A DNA stretch of 64,000 nucleotides from Emticicia sp. CRIBPO (GCF_009905725.1 NZ_JAAAKV010000004.1:372001-436000), one strand, 5' to 3'. Positions 25,124 to 34,585 are shown, counted from the first letter of the stretch. Numbers and translations: made by a program. Notes: generated from the sequence alone by a model not told the origin.

Positions 25124-25371
25124 CCCAGTTGGTTGATCTTAATGACATCAAACGTTTTGGCCCTCTGGATAAAAATATCTGCTTTGAACTTTTTAAGCCA
25201 GATGCCCAGCCATTCCGGGTTTTTGATGATCTTTTTCCCGATCGAATTTCCGGATTGGGCCCCGATAAGATGTTTGGCTACCACACCGTGCAGCTCTTTT
25301 TCAAGGGTGTCGATTTGTTTTTCGCTGAGTCCGAAATCTTCCAGTACAATTTCGAATTTTTGATTTTTCAT
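25120..25371 (-). CDS. Small helical protein coupled to the Cys-rich protein
   Basis: 83 aa (MKNQKFEIVLEDFGLSEK...), mixed charged and hydrophobic, no signal peptide or Cys. The sequence LSEKQIDTLEKELHGVVAKHL suggests an amphipathic helix and the end (KADIFIQRAKTFDVIKINQLG) looks like a beta strand. I do not recognise the family. The stop of this gene and the ATG of the Cys-rich gene share ATGA, indicating a two-gene unit whose products probably work together. Confidence 0.7.
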   Translation of the reverse strand: MKNQKFEIVLEDFGLSEKQIDTLEKELHGVVAKHLIGAQSGNSIGKKIIKNPEWLGIWLKKFKADIFIQRAKTFDVIKINQLG

Positions 25372-25699
25372 GGCTATATCATTTTTGTTTGATCAAAGGT
25401 AGGCCAATATTTCTTTCAGTAACAGCGTGGAAATACTGATTTTAAGATGGGTAATTGGCCCTTTTTTTAAGGGTGTGATTGACTGTATGACAGTAAGCAA
25501 ACAAGGTTTTTTAACGGTGCACTCATCGAAGAAACCTGCTCCGGAGCCTGTTTTATGCCCTATAATTTTTGAGATGAGTGATTAATCATGAAATTTCAGT
25601 TTAACAAACCCTCAGTTTGTTTATATTTGCACTCCATTTTCCTATGGATTAGCTTTTAAATGCTATTTTAAATTGATTTAACTAAAGAAAACAGAATAA
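25372..25699. other. Divergent intergenic region upstream of glyS
   Basis: 328 bp holding the start regions of the small two-gene unit and of glyS. Visible elements are the glyS -7 box (25622-25629) and a GCTCCGGAGC palindrome near 25540. I see no attenuator or riboswitch-like structure. Confidence 0.45.
25622..25629 (+). promoter_or_regulatory. -7 box for glyS
   Basis: TATATTTG is an exact TAnnTTTG match 70 bases before the glyS ATG. A weak TTT occurs about 20 bases upstream. Confidence 0.55.
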
Positions 25700-27175
25700 A
25701 TGAGTCAGCAATCCGGACCTGCTACCAGCTTACAAGACATTATCGCTCATGCCAAAGAGTATGGTTTTGTGTTCCCTTCTTCTGAAATTTACGATGGTTT
25801 ACAGGCTGTTTATGACTATGGTCAGAACGGCGTGGAACTGAAAAATAACCTTAAAACAGCCTGGTGGAAATCCATGACCCAGCTGTATGACAACATTGTC
25901 GGGATCGATGCTTCTATCTTTATGCATCCTACGACCTGGAAGGCTTCAGGACACGTAGACGGGTTCAATGACCCGATGATCGATAACAAGGATTCTAAGA
26001 AAAGATACCGTGCCGACCAGTTGCTGGAAGGCAGGGCAGAAGAATATGCAGCTAACGGACAGCAGGACAAGTCTGCGGCATTGCTGGCTGAAACGGGTCG
26101 TTTGCTGAGTGCAGAAGACCTGGATGGAGTAAGGGAACTGATCATTTCTGAAAATATTGTTTGCCCGATCTCTAAAACAGCCAACTGGACGGAAGTGCGT
26201 CAGTTTAACCTGATGTTTTCAACCCAGGTGGGTTCTGTGGCCGACGAATCGAGCACCATTTACCTGAGACCTGAAACAGCACAGGGTATTTTTGTCAACT
26301 TTCTGAATGTCCAGAAAAGCGGCAGGATGAAAGTGCCTTTCGGTATTGCCCAGATCGGTAAGGCTTTCCGTAACGAGATCGTGGCCCGCCAGTTTATTTT
26401 CCGTATGCGTGAGTTTGAACAAATGGAAATGCAATTCTTTGTTCGCCCCGGCACTGAAAATGAATGGTATGAATACTGGAAAGAAACCCGTCTTAAGTTT
26501 CACAAGGCGATCGGTTTACCGGCAGAAAAACTGAAATACCACGACCACGACAAGCTGGCCCACTATGCCAAAGCTGCGGTGGACATTGAGTACCAGTTCC
26601 CGTTTGGTTTCAGAGAAATGGAAGGAATTCACTCCAGAAGTGATTTTGACCTGAAAAATCACCAGGAATATTCTAAAAAGAAACAACAGTATTTTGATCC
26701 TGAGCTTGACGAAAGCGGCAAGCCTTACGGAAATTATATTCCTTACGTGGTAGAAACCTCAGTTGGAGCTGACCGTTTGTTCCTGGCTACCTTGTCCAAC
26801 GCCTTTGTACAGGAAACCGGCGAAAAGGAAAGAACTTATCTGAAGTTGCACCCGGCACTGGCCCCGATCAAAGCCGCGGTGTTGCCGCTGGTGAAAAAAG
26901 ATGGTCTGGCTGAAATTGCCCAGGATATCACCAAATCACTGAAGCCTTACTTCAGGACGGTGTATGATGACGGAGCGGCGATAGGAAAACGTTATACCCG
27001 TCAGGACCTGATCGGAACTCCGTTCTGTATTGCGGTCGATTATGAAACCAAAGATGACAACTGTGTGACCATCCGTCACCGCGATACCATGGAGCAGGAG
27101 CGTGTGCCGATTGCTGCCCTTAAAGATAAGATCGGAGAGCAGGTGGCGATGGAGAGGATTCTTGAATCTATTTGA
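25700..27175 (+). CDS. glyS: Glycyl-tRNA synthetase (single-chain class II type)
   Basis: 491 aa, the eukaryote/archaea-like alpha2 form used by Bacteroidota. Class II motifs are visible: motif 2 in FRNEIVARQFIFRMREFEQMEMQFF and motif 3 in VGADRLFLATL. LRPETAQGIFVNF is the glycine-site signature. The C-terminal anticodon-binding domain begins near residue 390 (APIKAAVLPLVKKDG). It charges tRNA-Gly. The gene has its own -7 box and is followed by a strong terminator. Confidence 0.96.
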   Translation: MSQQSGPATSLQDIIAHAKEYGFVFPSSEIYDGLQAVYDYGQNGVELKNNLKTAWWKSMTQLYDNIVGIDASIFMHPTTWKASGHVDGFNDPMIDNKDSKKRYRADQLLEGRAEEYAANGQQDKSAALLAETGRLLSAEDLDGVRELIISENIVCPISKTANWTEVRQFNLMFSTQVGSVADESSTIYLRPETAQGIFVNFLNVQKSGRMKVPFGIAQIGKAFRNEIVARQFIFRMREFEQMEMQFFVRPGTENEWYEYWKETRLKFHKAIGLPAEKLKYHDHDKLAHYAKAAVDIEYQFPFGFREMEGIHSRSDFDLKNHQEYSKKKQQYFDPELDESGKPYGNYIPYVVETSVGADRLFLATLSNAFVQETGEKERTYLKLHPALAPIKAAVLPLVKKDGLAEIAQDITKSLKPYFRTVYDDGAAIGKRYTRQDLIGTPFCIAVDYETKDDNCVTIRHRDTMEQERVPIAALKDKIGEQVAMERILESI

Positions 27176-27205
27176 TTGCCAGGTTAATGAAATATATTCT
27201 GTAAC

Positions 27206-27238
27206 AAAAAAAGCGAAGTCTCAGACTTCGCTTTTTTT
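27206..27238. terminator. Strong bidirectional terminator after glyS
   Basis: AAAAAGCGAAGTCT and AGACTTCGCTTTTT form a perfect 14-bp stem around one C, with A and T runs at the two ends. It serves glyS and the convergent small gene ending at 27253. Confidence 0.92.
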
Positions 27239-27252
27239 GTTGACTTAAATCC

Positions 27253-27471
27253 TCAGTTGGGATTATCGGATGATTGCACGCCATCATAAACAGACTTGAT
27301 AGACGATAGTTCTTTGATCAGGAAGGTCTGCAATTGCTCATTAAATTCTTTCTTGTCGTCTTCACTTAACGAATCGTACAAATCCTTCAGCTCCTGGTTT
27401 ATCTTAGCTTTTTCGGCTTCATCAGCATTCATGCCTCTGACATGAAACGCCCTGAAATCAAATTTTTCCAT
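27253..27471 (-). CDS. Small acidic helical protein, function unknown
   Basis: 72 aa, rich in Glu/Lys/Asp (INQELKDLYDSLSEDDKKEFNEQLQTFLIKEL), predicted mostly alpha-helical and soluble. It lies 31 bp after the stop of no other same-strand gene but downstream of the membrane-protein gene that ends at 27503, so the two may be cotranscribed. A terminator follows at 27206-27238. I do not recognise a family. Confidence 0.68.
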   Translation of the reverse strand: MEKFDFRAFHVRGMNADEAEKAKINQELKDLYDSLSEDDKKEFNEQLQTFLIKELSSIKSVYDGVQSSDNPN

Positions 27472-27502
27472 ATCGTAATTACTTTTATCTTTTTTGAAGA
27501 GG

Positions 27503-28906
27503 TTATTTCAACACATAAACGCCTTTGGAATGCACCTCATATTTTTTCTCCAGTTCGGGTATGGCCTTGAATATTTTCGGAATGACTTTCTTGTTATCAA
27601 AAATTACTTCCGGCATGTCCTTTTTGAAATTCTGATAGATATTCACCACACTTTCATAATTATTGGGATGCTGCAGATCGGATTTTGAGAGATTCCAGTT
27701 CAGGTATCCTGTAGCCATTCTGGCATTTTTATAGGCATCGGTCCTTTCGCCCGTCACCAGCACCGTCTTGCCTTTCAGTTTTTCCGGGATGACGATGTCT
27801 TTGGTTTTAAGATTGGACAGCTGGTCATAACCGGAACCGAGGAATGGTCTGACGCCCTGGAACTGAATCGCTAAAATGATCAGCATGAAAATGATAAAAG
27901 CCACTTCAGGCAAAAACATTCCCTTCATGTGCAGGTAAAAGCCGCTGATAAACAGGGCAAGCATAGGGATAAGAAAGCAAAGGTTATAAGGCGTGAAATT
28001 ATTCGAAAGCAACAGGCTCACAAAAGCGAAGATCCCGAAAAGGATGACGATCTGATGGGAGCGGTTCTGGAAGCTGTTGTACCGGTTACCCCTCAGAACC
28101 CGGAATATACCCAGCACGGCAAAGAACAGGGGAACTGAGTAAGCGATAATGATGCTGTCGAGTCCTTTGAATGAAAGGTTGCTGAAGGTAATGATATTGA
28201 ACAGCCACACCGTTTTGAGGGCTTCACTGGTATCTGAGAAATAGAAAAACAGGAACGTGAAAAACACCGGCAGTATAAAGGCCAGCACGACGAGGAACAT
28301 TTGCCGGAGATTGACGCCGGTATAAAACAGCAAGGAAATACCCGCCCATAAAATATAGGGGAAAGAGGGTAAATGGAACAATGTTGCTATCCCGATAAAC
28401 AGGCCGACTTCAAAGACATCGTCGCTGACCCCTGTGCGGCTTTCAATCTGCCTGAGCAGGATGTTGAGGGCGATCAGCAGGAAGGTGAGAGCCAGCAGGG
28501 CCGGAGAGGGCTTGCTGAGGTCAAAAGAGATGTTCATCAGCAATAAATAGATCAAACCGGGAACGTAATTCCTTTCCGTGAATGTTTGACGGTTATTGGT
28601 AATGAAGACAAAGAATAAAGACTGGATCAGGATGATCAGATAAGCAAAAAGCTCGTAAGCCAGCTGGTTTCTGCCAAACCAGAAGTCTATCATCTGGTAG
28701 AAAAGGGCTGAAAACGGCCCGACTTCGGTGAGGATCCCTTTATAGAGCGGAATATCCTGGTTGAGTTTTTCGCCTACAAGCACCCACTCAAGTTCCGGTA
28801 TCAGAACAGGGAGTGATTGTGTGATAAACGGCAGTTTCAGTAATAACATAACTACGAATAGTGTTATTATCTGAAAAAAGGAGTTAATTCTGAAAAAAGT
28901 AAGCAA
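27503..28906 (-). CDS. Multi-pass membrane protein, DUF6427-like
   Basis: 467 aa with about eleven to twelve membrane helices over residues 10-350, then a soluble C-terminal domain of about 110 residues (KGKTVLVTGERTDAYKNARMATGYLNWNLS...). The N-terminal stretch LVGEKLNQDIPLYKGILTEVGPFSALFYQMID resembles the first loop of membrane glycosyltransferases, but no clear catalytic DxD or DE pair stands out. It is similar in layout to the Bacteroidota DUF6427 family, which has no established role. It is divergent from rbfA. Confidence 0.75.
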   Translation of the reverse strand: MLTFFRINSFFQIITLFVVMLLLKLPFITQSLPVLIPELEWVLVGEKLNQDIPLYKGILTEVGPFSALFYQMIDFWFGRNQLAYELFAYLIILIQSLFFVFITNNRQTFTERNYVPGLIYLLLMNISFDLSKPSPALLALTFLLIALNILLRQIESRTGVSDDVFEVGLFIGIATLFHLPSFPYILWAGISLLFYTGVNLRQMFLVVLAFILPVFFTFLFFYFSDTSEALKTVWLFNIITFSNLSFKGLDSIIIAYSVPLFFAVLGIFRVLRGNRYNSFQNRSHQIVILFGIFAFVSLLLSNNFTPYNLCFLIPMLALFISGFYLHMKGMFLPEVAFIIFMLIILAIQFQGVRPFLGSGYDQLSNLKTKDIVIPEKLKGKTVLVTGERTDAYKNARMATGYLNWNLSKSDLQHPNNYESVVNIYQNFKKDMPEVIFDNKKVIPKIFKAIPELEKKYEVHSKGVYVLK

Positions 28907-29035
28907 ACGGGTGGCGTTTAAGTTATTTTAGTGCAAAAATATAATTTGATTAAAGGATTAACCAAAATTAGTGCGGATATTTGTAATATTAATTTAGAAG
29001 ACACACATTCTTAACATAAAAAAATCAGAGAGATC

Positions 29036-29413
29036 ATGGAAAATAAGAGACAAAAACAGGTAGCAAAGCAGATTCAGAAAGACCTGGGGGAGATTTTTCA
29101 AAGAGACATGAGGTCGGTTTTTGAAGGTGCTTTCGTGACCATTACGGACGTGAAAGTGAGCCCTGATTTAAGTATTGCCCGCGTTTATCTCAGCTTTTTG
29201 CTGACCAATGATAAAGAAGGCCTGCTTCAGAACATTAGAGAAAATACAAAAAAGATCAGAAGTATATTTGGTAACCAGGTAAGACACCAGTTCAGAATTA
29301 TCCCTCATTTCCAATTTTATATTGATGATACGGCCGAATATGCTCAGAAAATTGAGAACCTATTCGCAGACCTTCATATTCCCCCGCTTGACGAGGAAGC
29401 AAAAGACAGTTAA
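29036..29413 (+). CDS. rbfA: Ribosome-binding factor A
   Basis: 125 aa, normal length. It binds the 30S subunit and is needed for 16S rRNA processing. Signatures are KQIQKDLGEIFQRDM at the N terminus, VTITDVKVSPDLSIARVYLSFL in the KH-like fold and RHQFRIIPHFQFYIDDTAEYAQKIENL near the end. It is followed 14 bases later by the FtsX-like permease gene, probably in one operon. Confidence 0.94.
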   Translation: MENKRQKQVAKQIQKDLGEIFQRDMRSVFEGAFVTITDVKVSPDLSIARVYLSFLLTNDKEGLLQNIRENTKKIRSIFGNQVRHQFRIIPHFQFYIDDTAEYAQKIENLFADLHIPPLDEEAKDS

Positions 29414-29427
29414 TTAATTACCGCTGA

Positions 29428-30645
29428 ATGAACATACCTTTTTTTATTGCCAGAAAGTATTTCTTCTCTAAGAAAAAAAGGAGCTTTATCAACTTCATCT
29501 CGATAATCTCGATGGTGGCCGTGTGCATCGGCACCATGGCCCTGGTTATTGTATTGTCGGTTTTTAACGGACTGGAAGACCTGAACCGTCAACTGTTCAA
29601 GACCTTTGACCCCGATCTGAAAATCGAGAGCAATGCAGGCCGGTCGTTCAGCATCAGCCCGGAAAAACTTCAGAAAATCAAAAACCTGCCCCAGGTCAGT
29701 TTCGCGACGGAAGTGATCCAGGACAAAGCCCTGGCCAAAAACAAGGATGCCCAGATGATTGTTATCCTGAAAGGCGTCGACAGCACTTTTCAGCAGCACA
29801 GCTCCTTGAAAAAATCGGTGGTAGACGGCAGGATGATCCTGGAGCAGGGTACCAAGCGATGGGCTTTTGTCGGCGGAGGCGTGTACAATATCCTGAGTTT
29901 GCAGGTAGATGACTTTTTCAGGCCGCTTGAACTGCTTTATCCAAAAAATCAGAAACTTAATGTGCTCAATCCTGAAGAAAACATCAACAGGATGGCTTTG
30001 CTGGTTTCGGGTGTTTTTATCCTGGAGCAGCAATACGATAATTATGTATATCTTCCGCTGGATGTGGTGGAAAAACTCACGGGGCTGGAAGGCAAAAGAA
30101 CTTCTATTGAACTGACGCTGAAAGATCCTTCGAAAACAGAAGAAGTGAAGAAAGCCCTGGGAAGCCTGATAGGAGATACTTTTACGGTTAAAAACAGGGA
30201 CGAACAGAATGCTCCCCTGCTGAAAGCCATCAAAATAGAAAAGCTTTTTATATTCATTGCCCTCTTCTTTATCATCGGGATTGCGTCTTTCAACATCTTT
30301 TTTGCCCTGACCATGCTGGTGATAGACAAGAAGGATGACATAAAGGTTTTGGCGGCCATAGGGGCAGACAAAGCTTTGGTAAGAAATATTTTTGTGAGTG
30401 AAGGAGGGATCATTTCACTTTCCGGGGCCGTTATCGGCATGGTGGCCGGTTTGTTTGTCTGCTGGCTTCAGATAAAGTTCGGGTGGCTGAAATTAGGGAT
30501 GCAATATGCCCTGGTAGACGCATATCCTGTGAAAATTCAGTGGGAAGATGTCCTGTTTTCAGTGATTGGCGTGGTTGTGATCGCGTTTTTAGCTTCGATA
30601 TTACCAGCCAGGAAAGCCATCAGGTTTATGGAAGTAGACCGGTAA
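29428..30645 (+). CDS. FtsX-like ABC transporter permease (LolC/E-like)
   Basis: 405 aa with the MacB/FtsX topology: one membrane helix at about 20-45 (FINFISIISMVAVCIGTMALVIVL), a large periplasmic domain (about 50-265), then three helices at about 270-295, 320-345 and 372-395. The start IARKYFFSKKKRSFINFISIISM is typical of Bacteroidota lipoprotein-releasing or FtsX-type permeases. No ATPase gene is adjacent, so the partner is encoded elsewhere. It sits 14 bp behind rbfA. Confidence 0.9.
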   Translation: MNIPFFIARKYFFSKKKRSFINFISIISMVAVCIGTMALVIVLSVFNGLEDLNRQLFKTFDPDLKIESNAGRSFSISPEKLQKIKNLPQVSFATEVIQDKALAKNKDAQMIVILKGVDSTFQQHSSLKKSVVDGRMILEQGTKRWAFVGGGVYNILSLQVDDFFRPLELLYPKNQKLNVLNPEENINRMALLVSGVFILEQQYDNYVYLPLDVVEKLTGLEGKRTSIELTLKDPSKTEEVKKALGSLIGDTFTVKNRDEQNAPLLKAIKIEKLFIFIALFFIIGIASFNIFFALTMLVIDKKDDIKVLAAIGADKALVRNIFVSEGGIISLSGAVIGMVAGLFVCWLQIKFGWLKLGMQYALVDAYPVKIQWEDVLFSVIGVVVIAFLASILPARKAIRFMEVDR

Positions 30646-30734
30646 ACGATCTGAATATTGATAATTAGGTTTTTAATAGAGTACTTTGTGGTTTAAATTT
30701 TCGTTTTATTGTTTTAATTGCCCATCCCGATTTA

Positions 30735-31202
30735 ATGAAAAAACTTATTTTAATGGCCCTGGTCTTTGCTTTTTCGAAGGTGAGTGCCCAATCTCCGGAG
30801 CTTTTTGATAGTTCAAAACAGTGGATTTTAACCACCACCAATATCAAAAAGAATGAGCTGAGGTTTGTCGAATACAATGTGAGTAAGTTGTCGCTCAACA
30901 CCATGATCTGGAATTTCAGGAAAGGTGGTAAAATTGAGTACGACTACCAGTCGAGAGAAGGCATTGATGCCTGTGCAGGTGTTAATTTCCTGGACCTGGA
31001 TGTGGATGAATGTTCCTGGACTTATAATCCGGCCAATATGAAACTGACCATGACGTTGAAAGGAGGCTATGCCAGTATCGATGATTTTGTTTTAAAAAGA
31101 GAGTATACAGTGAGTGTTTTGGATGATGGGGATGGTTACGGCTACAAACTGACCAAAACCCGGGAGTACTTTTTTAACGACCTGACAAGAGGCGGTAAGT
31201 AA
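30735..31202 (+). CDS. Small secreted protein, lipocalin-like size
   Basis: 155 aa with a signal peptide (MKKLILMALVFAFSKVSA). The mature part has alternating strands and turns (QWILTTTNIKKNELRFVEYN, GKIEYDYQSREGIDACAGV, MKLTMTLKGGYASIDDFVLKREYTV) that would suit a small beta barrel. It has two Cys (ACAGV, DECSW) that could form a disulfide. It lies 30 bp before the second M1 peptidase gene and may share its transcript. I do not recognise the family. Confidence 0.7.
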   Translation: MKKLILMALVFAFSKVSAQSPELFDSSKQWILTTTNIKKNELRFVEYNVSKLSLNTMIWNFRKGGKIEYDYQSREGIDACAGVNFLDLDVDECSWTYNPANMKLTMTLKGGYASIDDFVLKREYTVSVLDDGDGYGYKLTKTREYFFNDLTRGGK

Positions 31203-31232
31203 AAGTGACCTGAAAACTATAGTTAAAAGCGT

Positions 31233-33728
31233 ATGAATATTAAGGGAGTTAAACCATTTCTGGTTGTTTTTTCGTGGCTGGCCATACCGGCTTTTTCTTT
31301 TGCACAACAAGTTTCTCTTCAGCCTTCCAATGAAAGAAAGTTTGATTTGCTTCACACAGAACTGCATCTTGAACCCAACTGGGCTACCCAGCAAATGCCG
31401 GGGAAAGCTACTTTGAAGTTAAAACCGCATTTTTATGAGCAACAGAGCCTGGTACTGGATGCCAAGGGCTTTGATATTAAAAGCGTTAAGGTGAAAGGAC
31501 AGGCTCAGAAGTTTGACTACGACAAACAGAAGATCAGCCTCGTTTTTGATAAGGCTTACACCCGTAAAGACACGCTGACCATTGACATTGAGTATGTCTC
31601 CAAACCTAATGAAATCAAGGTAAAAGGCAGCGACAATATTGTGCAGGACAAAGGCTTGTATTTTATCAATGCAGACGAAAAGATCAAAAATTATCCACGG
31701 CAGCTCTGGACACAGGGTGAAACCGAGGCCAATTCATGCTGGTTTCCGACCATTGATTCTCCCAATCAGAAGCATACCCAGGACATTTACCTGACGGTCG
31801 AAGACAAGTTTGTGACTTTGTCAAACGGCCTGCTGAAAGACTCGAAGAAAAACGCCAACGGCACGAGGACCGATCACTGGCAGCAAAACAAGCCCCATGC
31901 AGTTTACCTGACGATGATTGCTGCCGGAAATTTCAAAAAAGTGGTGGATTCTACTTTCAAGGATTTTGAGGTCAGCTATTATGTAGAGCCCGAATATGAA
32001 AAATATGCCTACGGGATTTTCGGAAGAACACCTGAAATGATCAGGTATTTTGAGAAACTGACCGGTGTGAAATATGCATGGGACAAATACTCCCAGATTC
32101 CGGTCCGTGAGTATGTTTCAGGGGCTATGGAGAATACCACGGCTACGGTTCACGGGCAATCTGTCCTTAAAAACGCCAATCAGCTGATTGATGCCAACGA
32201 CGACGGGGTGATTGCCCACGAGTTGTTTCACCATTGGTTCGGCGACCTGGTGACGGCTGAGTCCTGGTCGAATCTCCCTCTGAATGAATCTTTTGCAGAT
32301 TATTCGGAATACCTTTGGGCTGATCATAAATACGGGAAAGACGAAGGTGACCTGGTGGCTTTTAATGCTTTACAACAATACCTGTTTGAATCTGCCGAAA
32401 AACAGGAGCCGCTGATCAGGTACTACTATGCCGATAAAGAGGATATGTTTGATGCTCATACCTATCAGAAAGGCGGGCGGATATTGCATTTGCTGAGACA
32501 GGAGCTGGGCGACGAAGCGTTTTTCCAGGGCTGGCAGAATTACCTGAAAGCCAATGCCTTTAAGAATGCAGAAGTCAACAACCTGAGGATGGCTTTCGAG
32601 GAAGTCAGCGGGAGGGACCTGAACTGGTTTTTTGACCAGTGGTTTCTGAGCCCGGGCCACCCGAGGGTGATTGTGGATCATAAATACGAAAATGGAAACC
32701 TGCTGATCAATTTCAAACAAGTGTCCGATTCGCTCAATACCAGGATATATGAAGTGCCGCTTACCTATGAATACATAGTAAATGGTGTAAAAACAAGGAA
32801 AGTGGTCAGGTTAAAGAAAGCCTCAGAGCAGGTGGAGATTAAAATGCCTAAAGCTCCTGATATGGTTTCGGTTGATCCAGAAGGTTATTTTTTAGGCGTA
32901 ATTGATCACAATAAATCTGAATCCGAACTTATCGAACAATTCAAAAATTCGGGGGATGTAGTGGCCAGGATCACGGCTTTTGAAAAACTTACTTTTGTGG
33001 AATCGGAAGATGAGAATTTTCCGAACAACCCATTAAAGAACAAGAAAATCAGGGACCTGACGATATTGGCTACGAAAGATCCGTTCTGGAGGGTCAGACA
33101 ACTCGCTGTGCAGAAGTTTGCGGATTATGACGGTGAGGATTTCCTGGATGTGGAAAGGGCCCTGCAATATGTGATCAAGAATGATAAAAAATCTGCCGTA
33201 AAAGGAGATGCCATTCTGGCAATGAAAAACTTCCTGAACCCTCAGAACGACCTCTTGTTCAGAAACGCCCTGAAAGACAGTTCCTATATGGTAAAAGCCG
33301 CTGCCCTGGAAGGGTTGCTGGTCAATAAACCCGCTGATGCACAGGAGCTTGTCAAAGCTGTGGAAGAGATCAAAGACGTTAATATTTTTGCAGTAGTGGC
33401 TAATTACTATGCCTCAATCCCGACTCCTGAGCGATATGACTGGTTCATGACCAATTTCGAAAGAATGGATAATGGGGAATTGTACCAGACATTGGGTATA
33501 TTTGGTACTTACCTGGTTCAGTCGGATGCTGCTACACAGGAAAAGAGCATTCCGTACCTTAAATCGTTGGCGATGGACAAGCCGCAATGGTTTGTCAGGT
33601 TCTCTGCGGCACAGGTGCTGTATCTTTTGACTGAATCCGAAAAAGGCAAAAAAGCCATGAAGGAAGTGATAGCAGCCGAAAAAGACCAGAGACTGAAGAA
33701 TTATTACAGTCAGTTGAGGTTGGAGTGA
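31233..33728 (+). CDS. Secreted M1 family aminopeptidase
   Basis: 831 aa with a signal peptide (LVVFSWLAIPAFSFAQ). The substrate-binding GAMEN loop is YVSGAMENTTATVHG. The zinc site is HELFH at residues 329-333 with the third ligand Glu352 (LPLNESFADY). The N-terminal beta-sandwich is residues 30-240, and the C-terminal half (about 550-831) is an alpha-helical HEAT-like domain (ARITAFEKLTFVESEDE..., VRQLAVQKFADYDG, KSAVKGDAILAMKNFL). Its role is aminopeptidase activity outside the cytoplasm. Compared with the M1-type enzyme at 6418-8778 this one has the canonical GAMEN and HEAT tail. Confidence 0.94.
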   Translation: MNIKGVKPFLVVFSWLAIPAFSFAQQVSLQPSNERKFDLLHTELHLEPNWATQQMPGKATLKLKPHFYEQQSLVLDAKGFDIKSVKVKGQAQKFDYDKQKISLVFDKAYTRKDTLTIDIEYVSKPNEIKVKGSDNIVQDKGLYFINADEKIKNYPRQLWTQGETEANSCWFPTIDSPNQKHTQDIYLTVEDKFVTLSNGLLKDSKKNANGTRTDHWQQNKPHAVYLTMIAAGNFKKVVDSTFKDFEVSYYVEPEYEKYAYGIFGRTPEMIRYFEKLTGVKYAWDKYSQIPVREYVSGAMENTTATVHGQSVLKNANQLIDANDDGVIAHELFHHWFGDLVTAESWSNLPLNESFADYSEYLWADHKYGKDEGDLVAFNALQQYLFESAEKQEPLIRYYYADKEDMFDAHTYQKGGRILHLLRQELGDEAFFQGWQNYLKANAFKNAEVNNLRMAFEEVSGRDLNWFFDQWFLSPGHPRVIVDHKYENGNLLINFKQVSDSLNTRIYEVPLTYEYIVNGVKTRKVVRLKKASEQVEIKMPKAPDMVSVDPEGYFLGVIDHNKSESELIEQFKNSGDVVARITAFEKLTFVESEDENFPNNPLKNKKIRDLTILATKDPFWRVRQLAVQKFADYDGEDFLDVERALQYVIKNDKKSAVKGDAILAMKNFLNPQNDLLFRNALKDSSYMVKAAALEGLLVNKPADAQELVKAVEEIKDVNIFAVVANYYASIPTPERYDWFMTNFERMDNGELYQTLGIFGTYLVQSDAATQEKSIPYLKSLAMDKPQWFVRFSAAQVLYLLTESEKGKKAMKEVIAAEKDQRLKNYYSQLRLE

Positions 33729-33732
33729 TTAT

Positions 33733-33765
33733 CAGCTGTTTAGCTATAAGCTTTTAGCCGTTAGC
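33733..33765. repeat. AGC-type short dispersed repeat, copy 2 (left of DUF6169-like cassette)
   Basis: CAGCTGTTTAGCTATAAGC followed by TTTTAGCCGTTAGC. Its reverse complement shares words with the copy at 34586-34610, so the two frame the small cassette as inverted partners. Confidence 0.45.
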
Positions 33766-33911
33766 CCCGGTTTGTCAGATATAATTGCTACGCAAAAAAA
33801 GCTAAAGGCCGGTAAAATTGAACTTTGACAGTTAAGCCTGGAATATTTTTAACTTAAAAATTGTTGATTGCTTATAGAGTACTTAATTTGTGCTGTTAAA
33901 TATTTTCAATC

Positions 33912-34061
33912 ATGGAAAATAAGAAAGAAAAAACAATTAAGGTCAACGGACCTGTACCTGAGAGAATAAGGAAAGCCCTTGAAGAGAAGAGGGACTTTAT
34001 GAATAAAGTACAGTCCGGAGAAATAATTTTTGAGATTAAGAATGCAAAAAGAGTTTTATAA
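33912..34061 (+). CDS. 49-aa protein overlapping a DUF6169-like gene
   Basis: 49 aa (MENKKEKTIKVNGPVPERI...KNAKRVL), highly charged and basic, with no hydrophobic stretch. The ATG is at 33912 and the stop at 34059-34061. It overlaps the next gene by 20 bp in another frame, which implies coupled translation. The size and first position resemble an antitoxin or accessory subunit, but no DNA-binding motif can be identified. Confidence 0.6.
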   Translation: MENKKEKTIKVNGPVPERIRKALEEKRDFMNKVQSGEIIFEIKNAKRVL

Positions 34062-34524
34062 AACGTACCCGGTTTTTATAACTCATGAATCCCACAACAA
34101 GCATATTTATTCTTTCACAACTGATTCTGATATTGTTTACACGGTAGTTTTTACCAGGGCAAACTATCTTTTTAAAGAGGAATGTACAGCTTGTCATGAA
34201 GTTCACGAGATATCTTTTGTCCCGAACGGGGACAAATCCAGGTTTGACCAATCAATAAGACATACGATCATTGATCTCATGCAAATCTTTATAGATAAAC
34301 ATGAATGTCCTGTGTTGTATGTTTGTGATAGTTTAGATCTGAGGGCAGAATGCAGGTCCAGGCTTTTTAAGAAATGGTTCGAAACCAGCAGGTTGAAATC
34401 GGGGTTCAAATATGATTTTAAAAACCTGGTTTTTGACGATTTCAGTATGAAAGTTGAAATCATATCCAGAGAATCTGATCAGAATTTTAATGATTATTTT
34501 CAGCAACTGGAGGTGTTTGGTTAA
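34042..34524 (+). CDS. DUF6169-like protein
   Basis: 160 aa from the ATG at 34042; a TTG four codons upstream is less likely. The layout matches the DUF6169 family as I remember it: HIYSFTTDSDIVYTVVF near the start, a VHEISF strand, the D..IRHTIIDLMQIFI helix, PVLYVCDSLDLRAECRSRLFKKWF and a variable end. The family function is unknown. A frequent pairing with a small upstream ORF in Bacteroidota has suggested TA-like or defence-type roles, but I know no proof. It is flanked by short inverted repeats. Confidence 0.75.
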   Translation: MQKEFYKTYPVFITHESHNKHIYSFTTDSDIVYTVVFTRANYLFKEECTACHEVHEISFVPNGDKSRFDQSIRHTIIDLMQIFIDKHECPVLYVCDSLDLRAECRSRLFKKWFETSRLKSGFKYDFKNLVFDDFSMKVEIISRESDQNFNDYFQQLEVFG

Positions 34525-34585
34525 CAGAATGAAAATGATGATGAAGAGATATTTGAAGGGAACAGATTACGAATTAAACACAAAA

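Noticed and set aside
25372-25699. T-box or other aminoacyl-tRNA-synthetase leader before glyS
   Set aside because: No T-box motif or antiterminator pair was seen, and these leaders are not typical of Bacteroidota.
29410-30033. 207-codon open frame antisense to the FtsX-like permease gene
   Set aside because: Overlaps a gene with clear family features; the translated sequence has no membrane or family motif.
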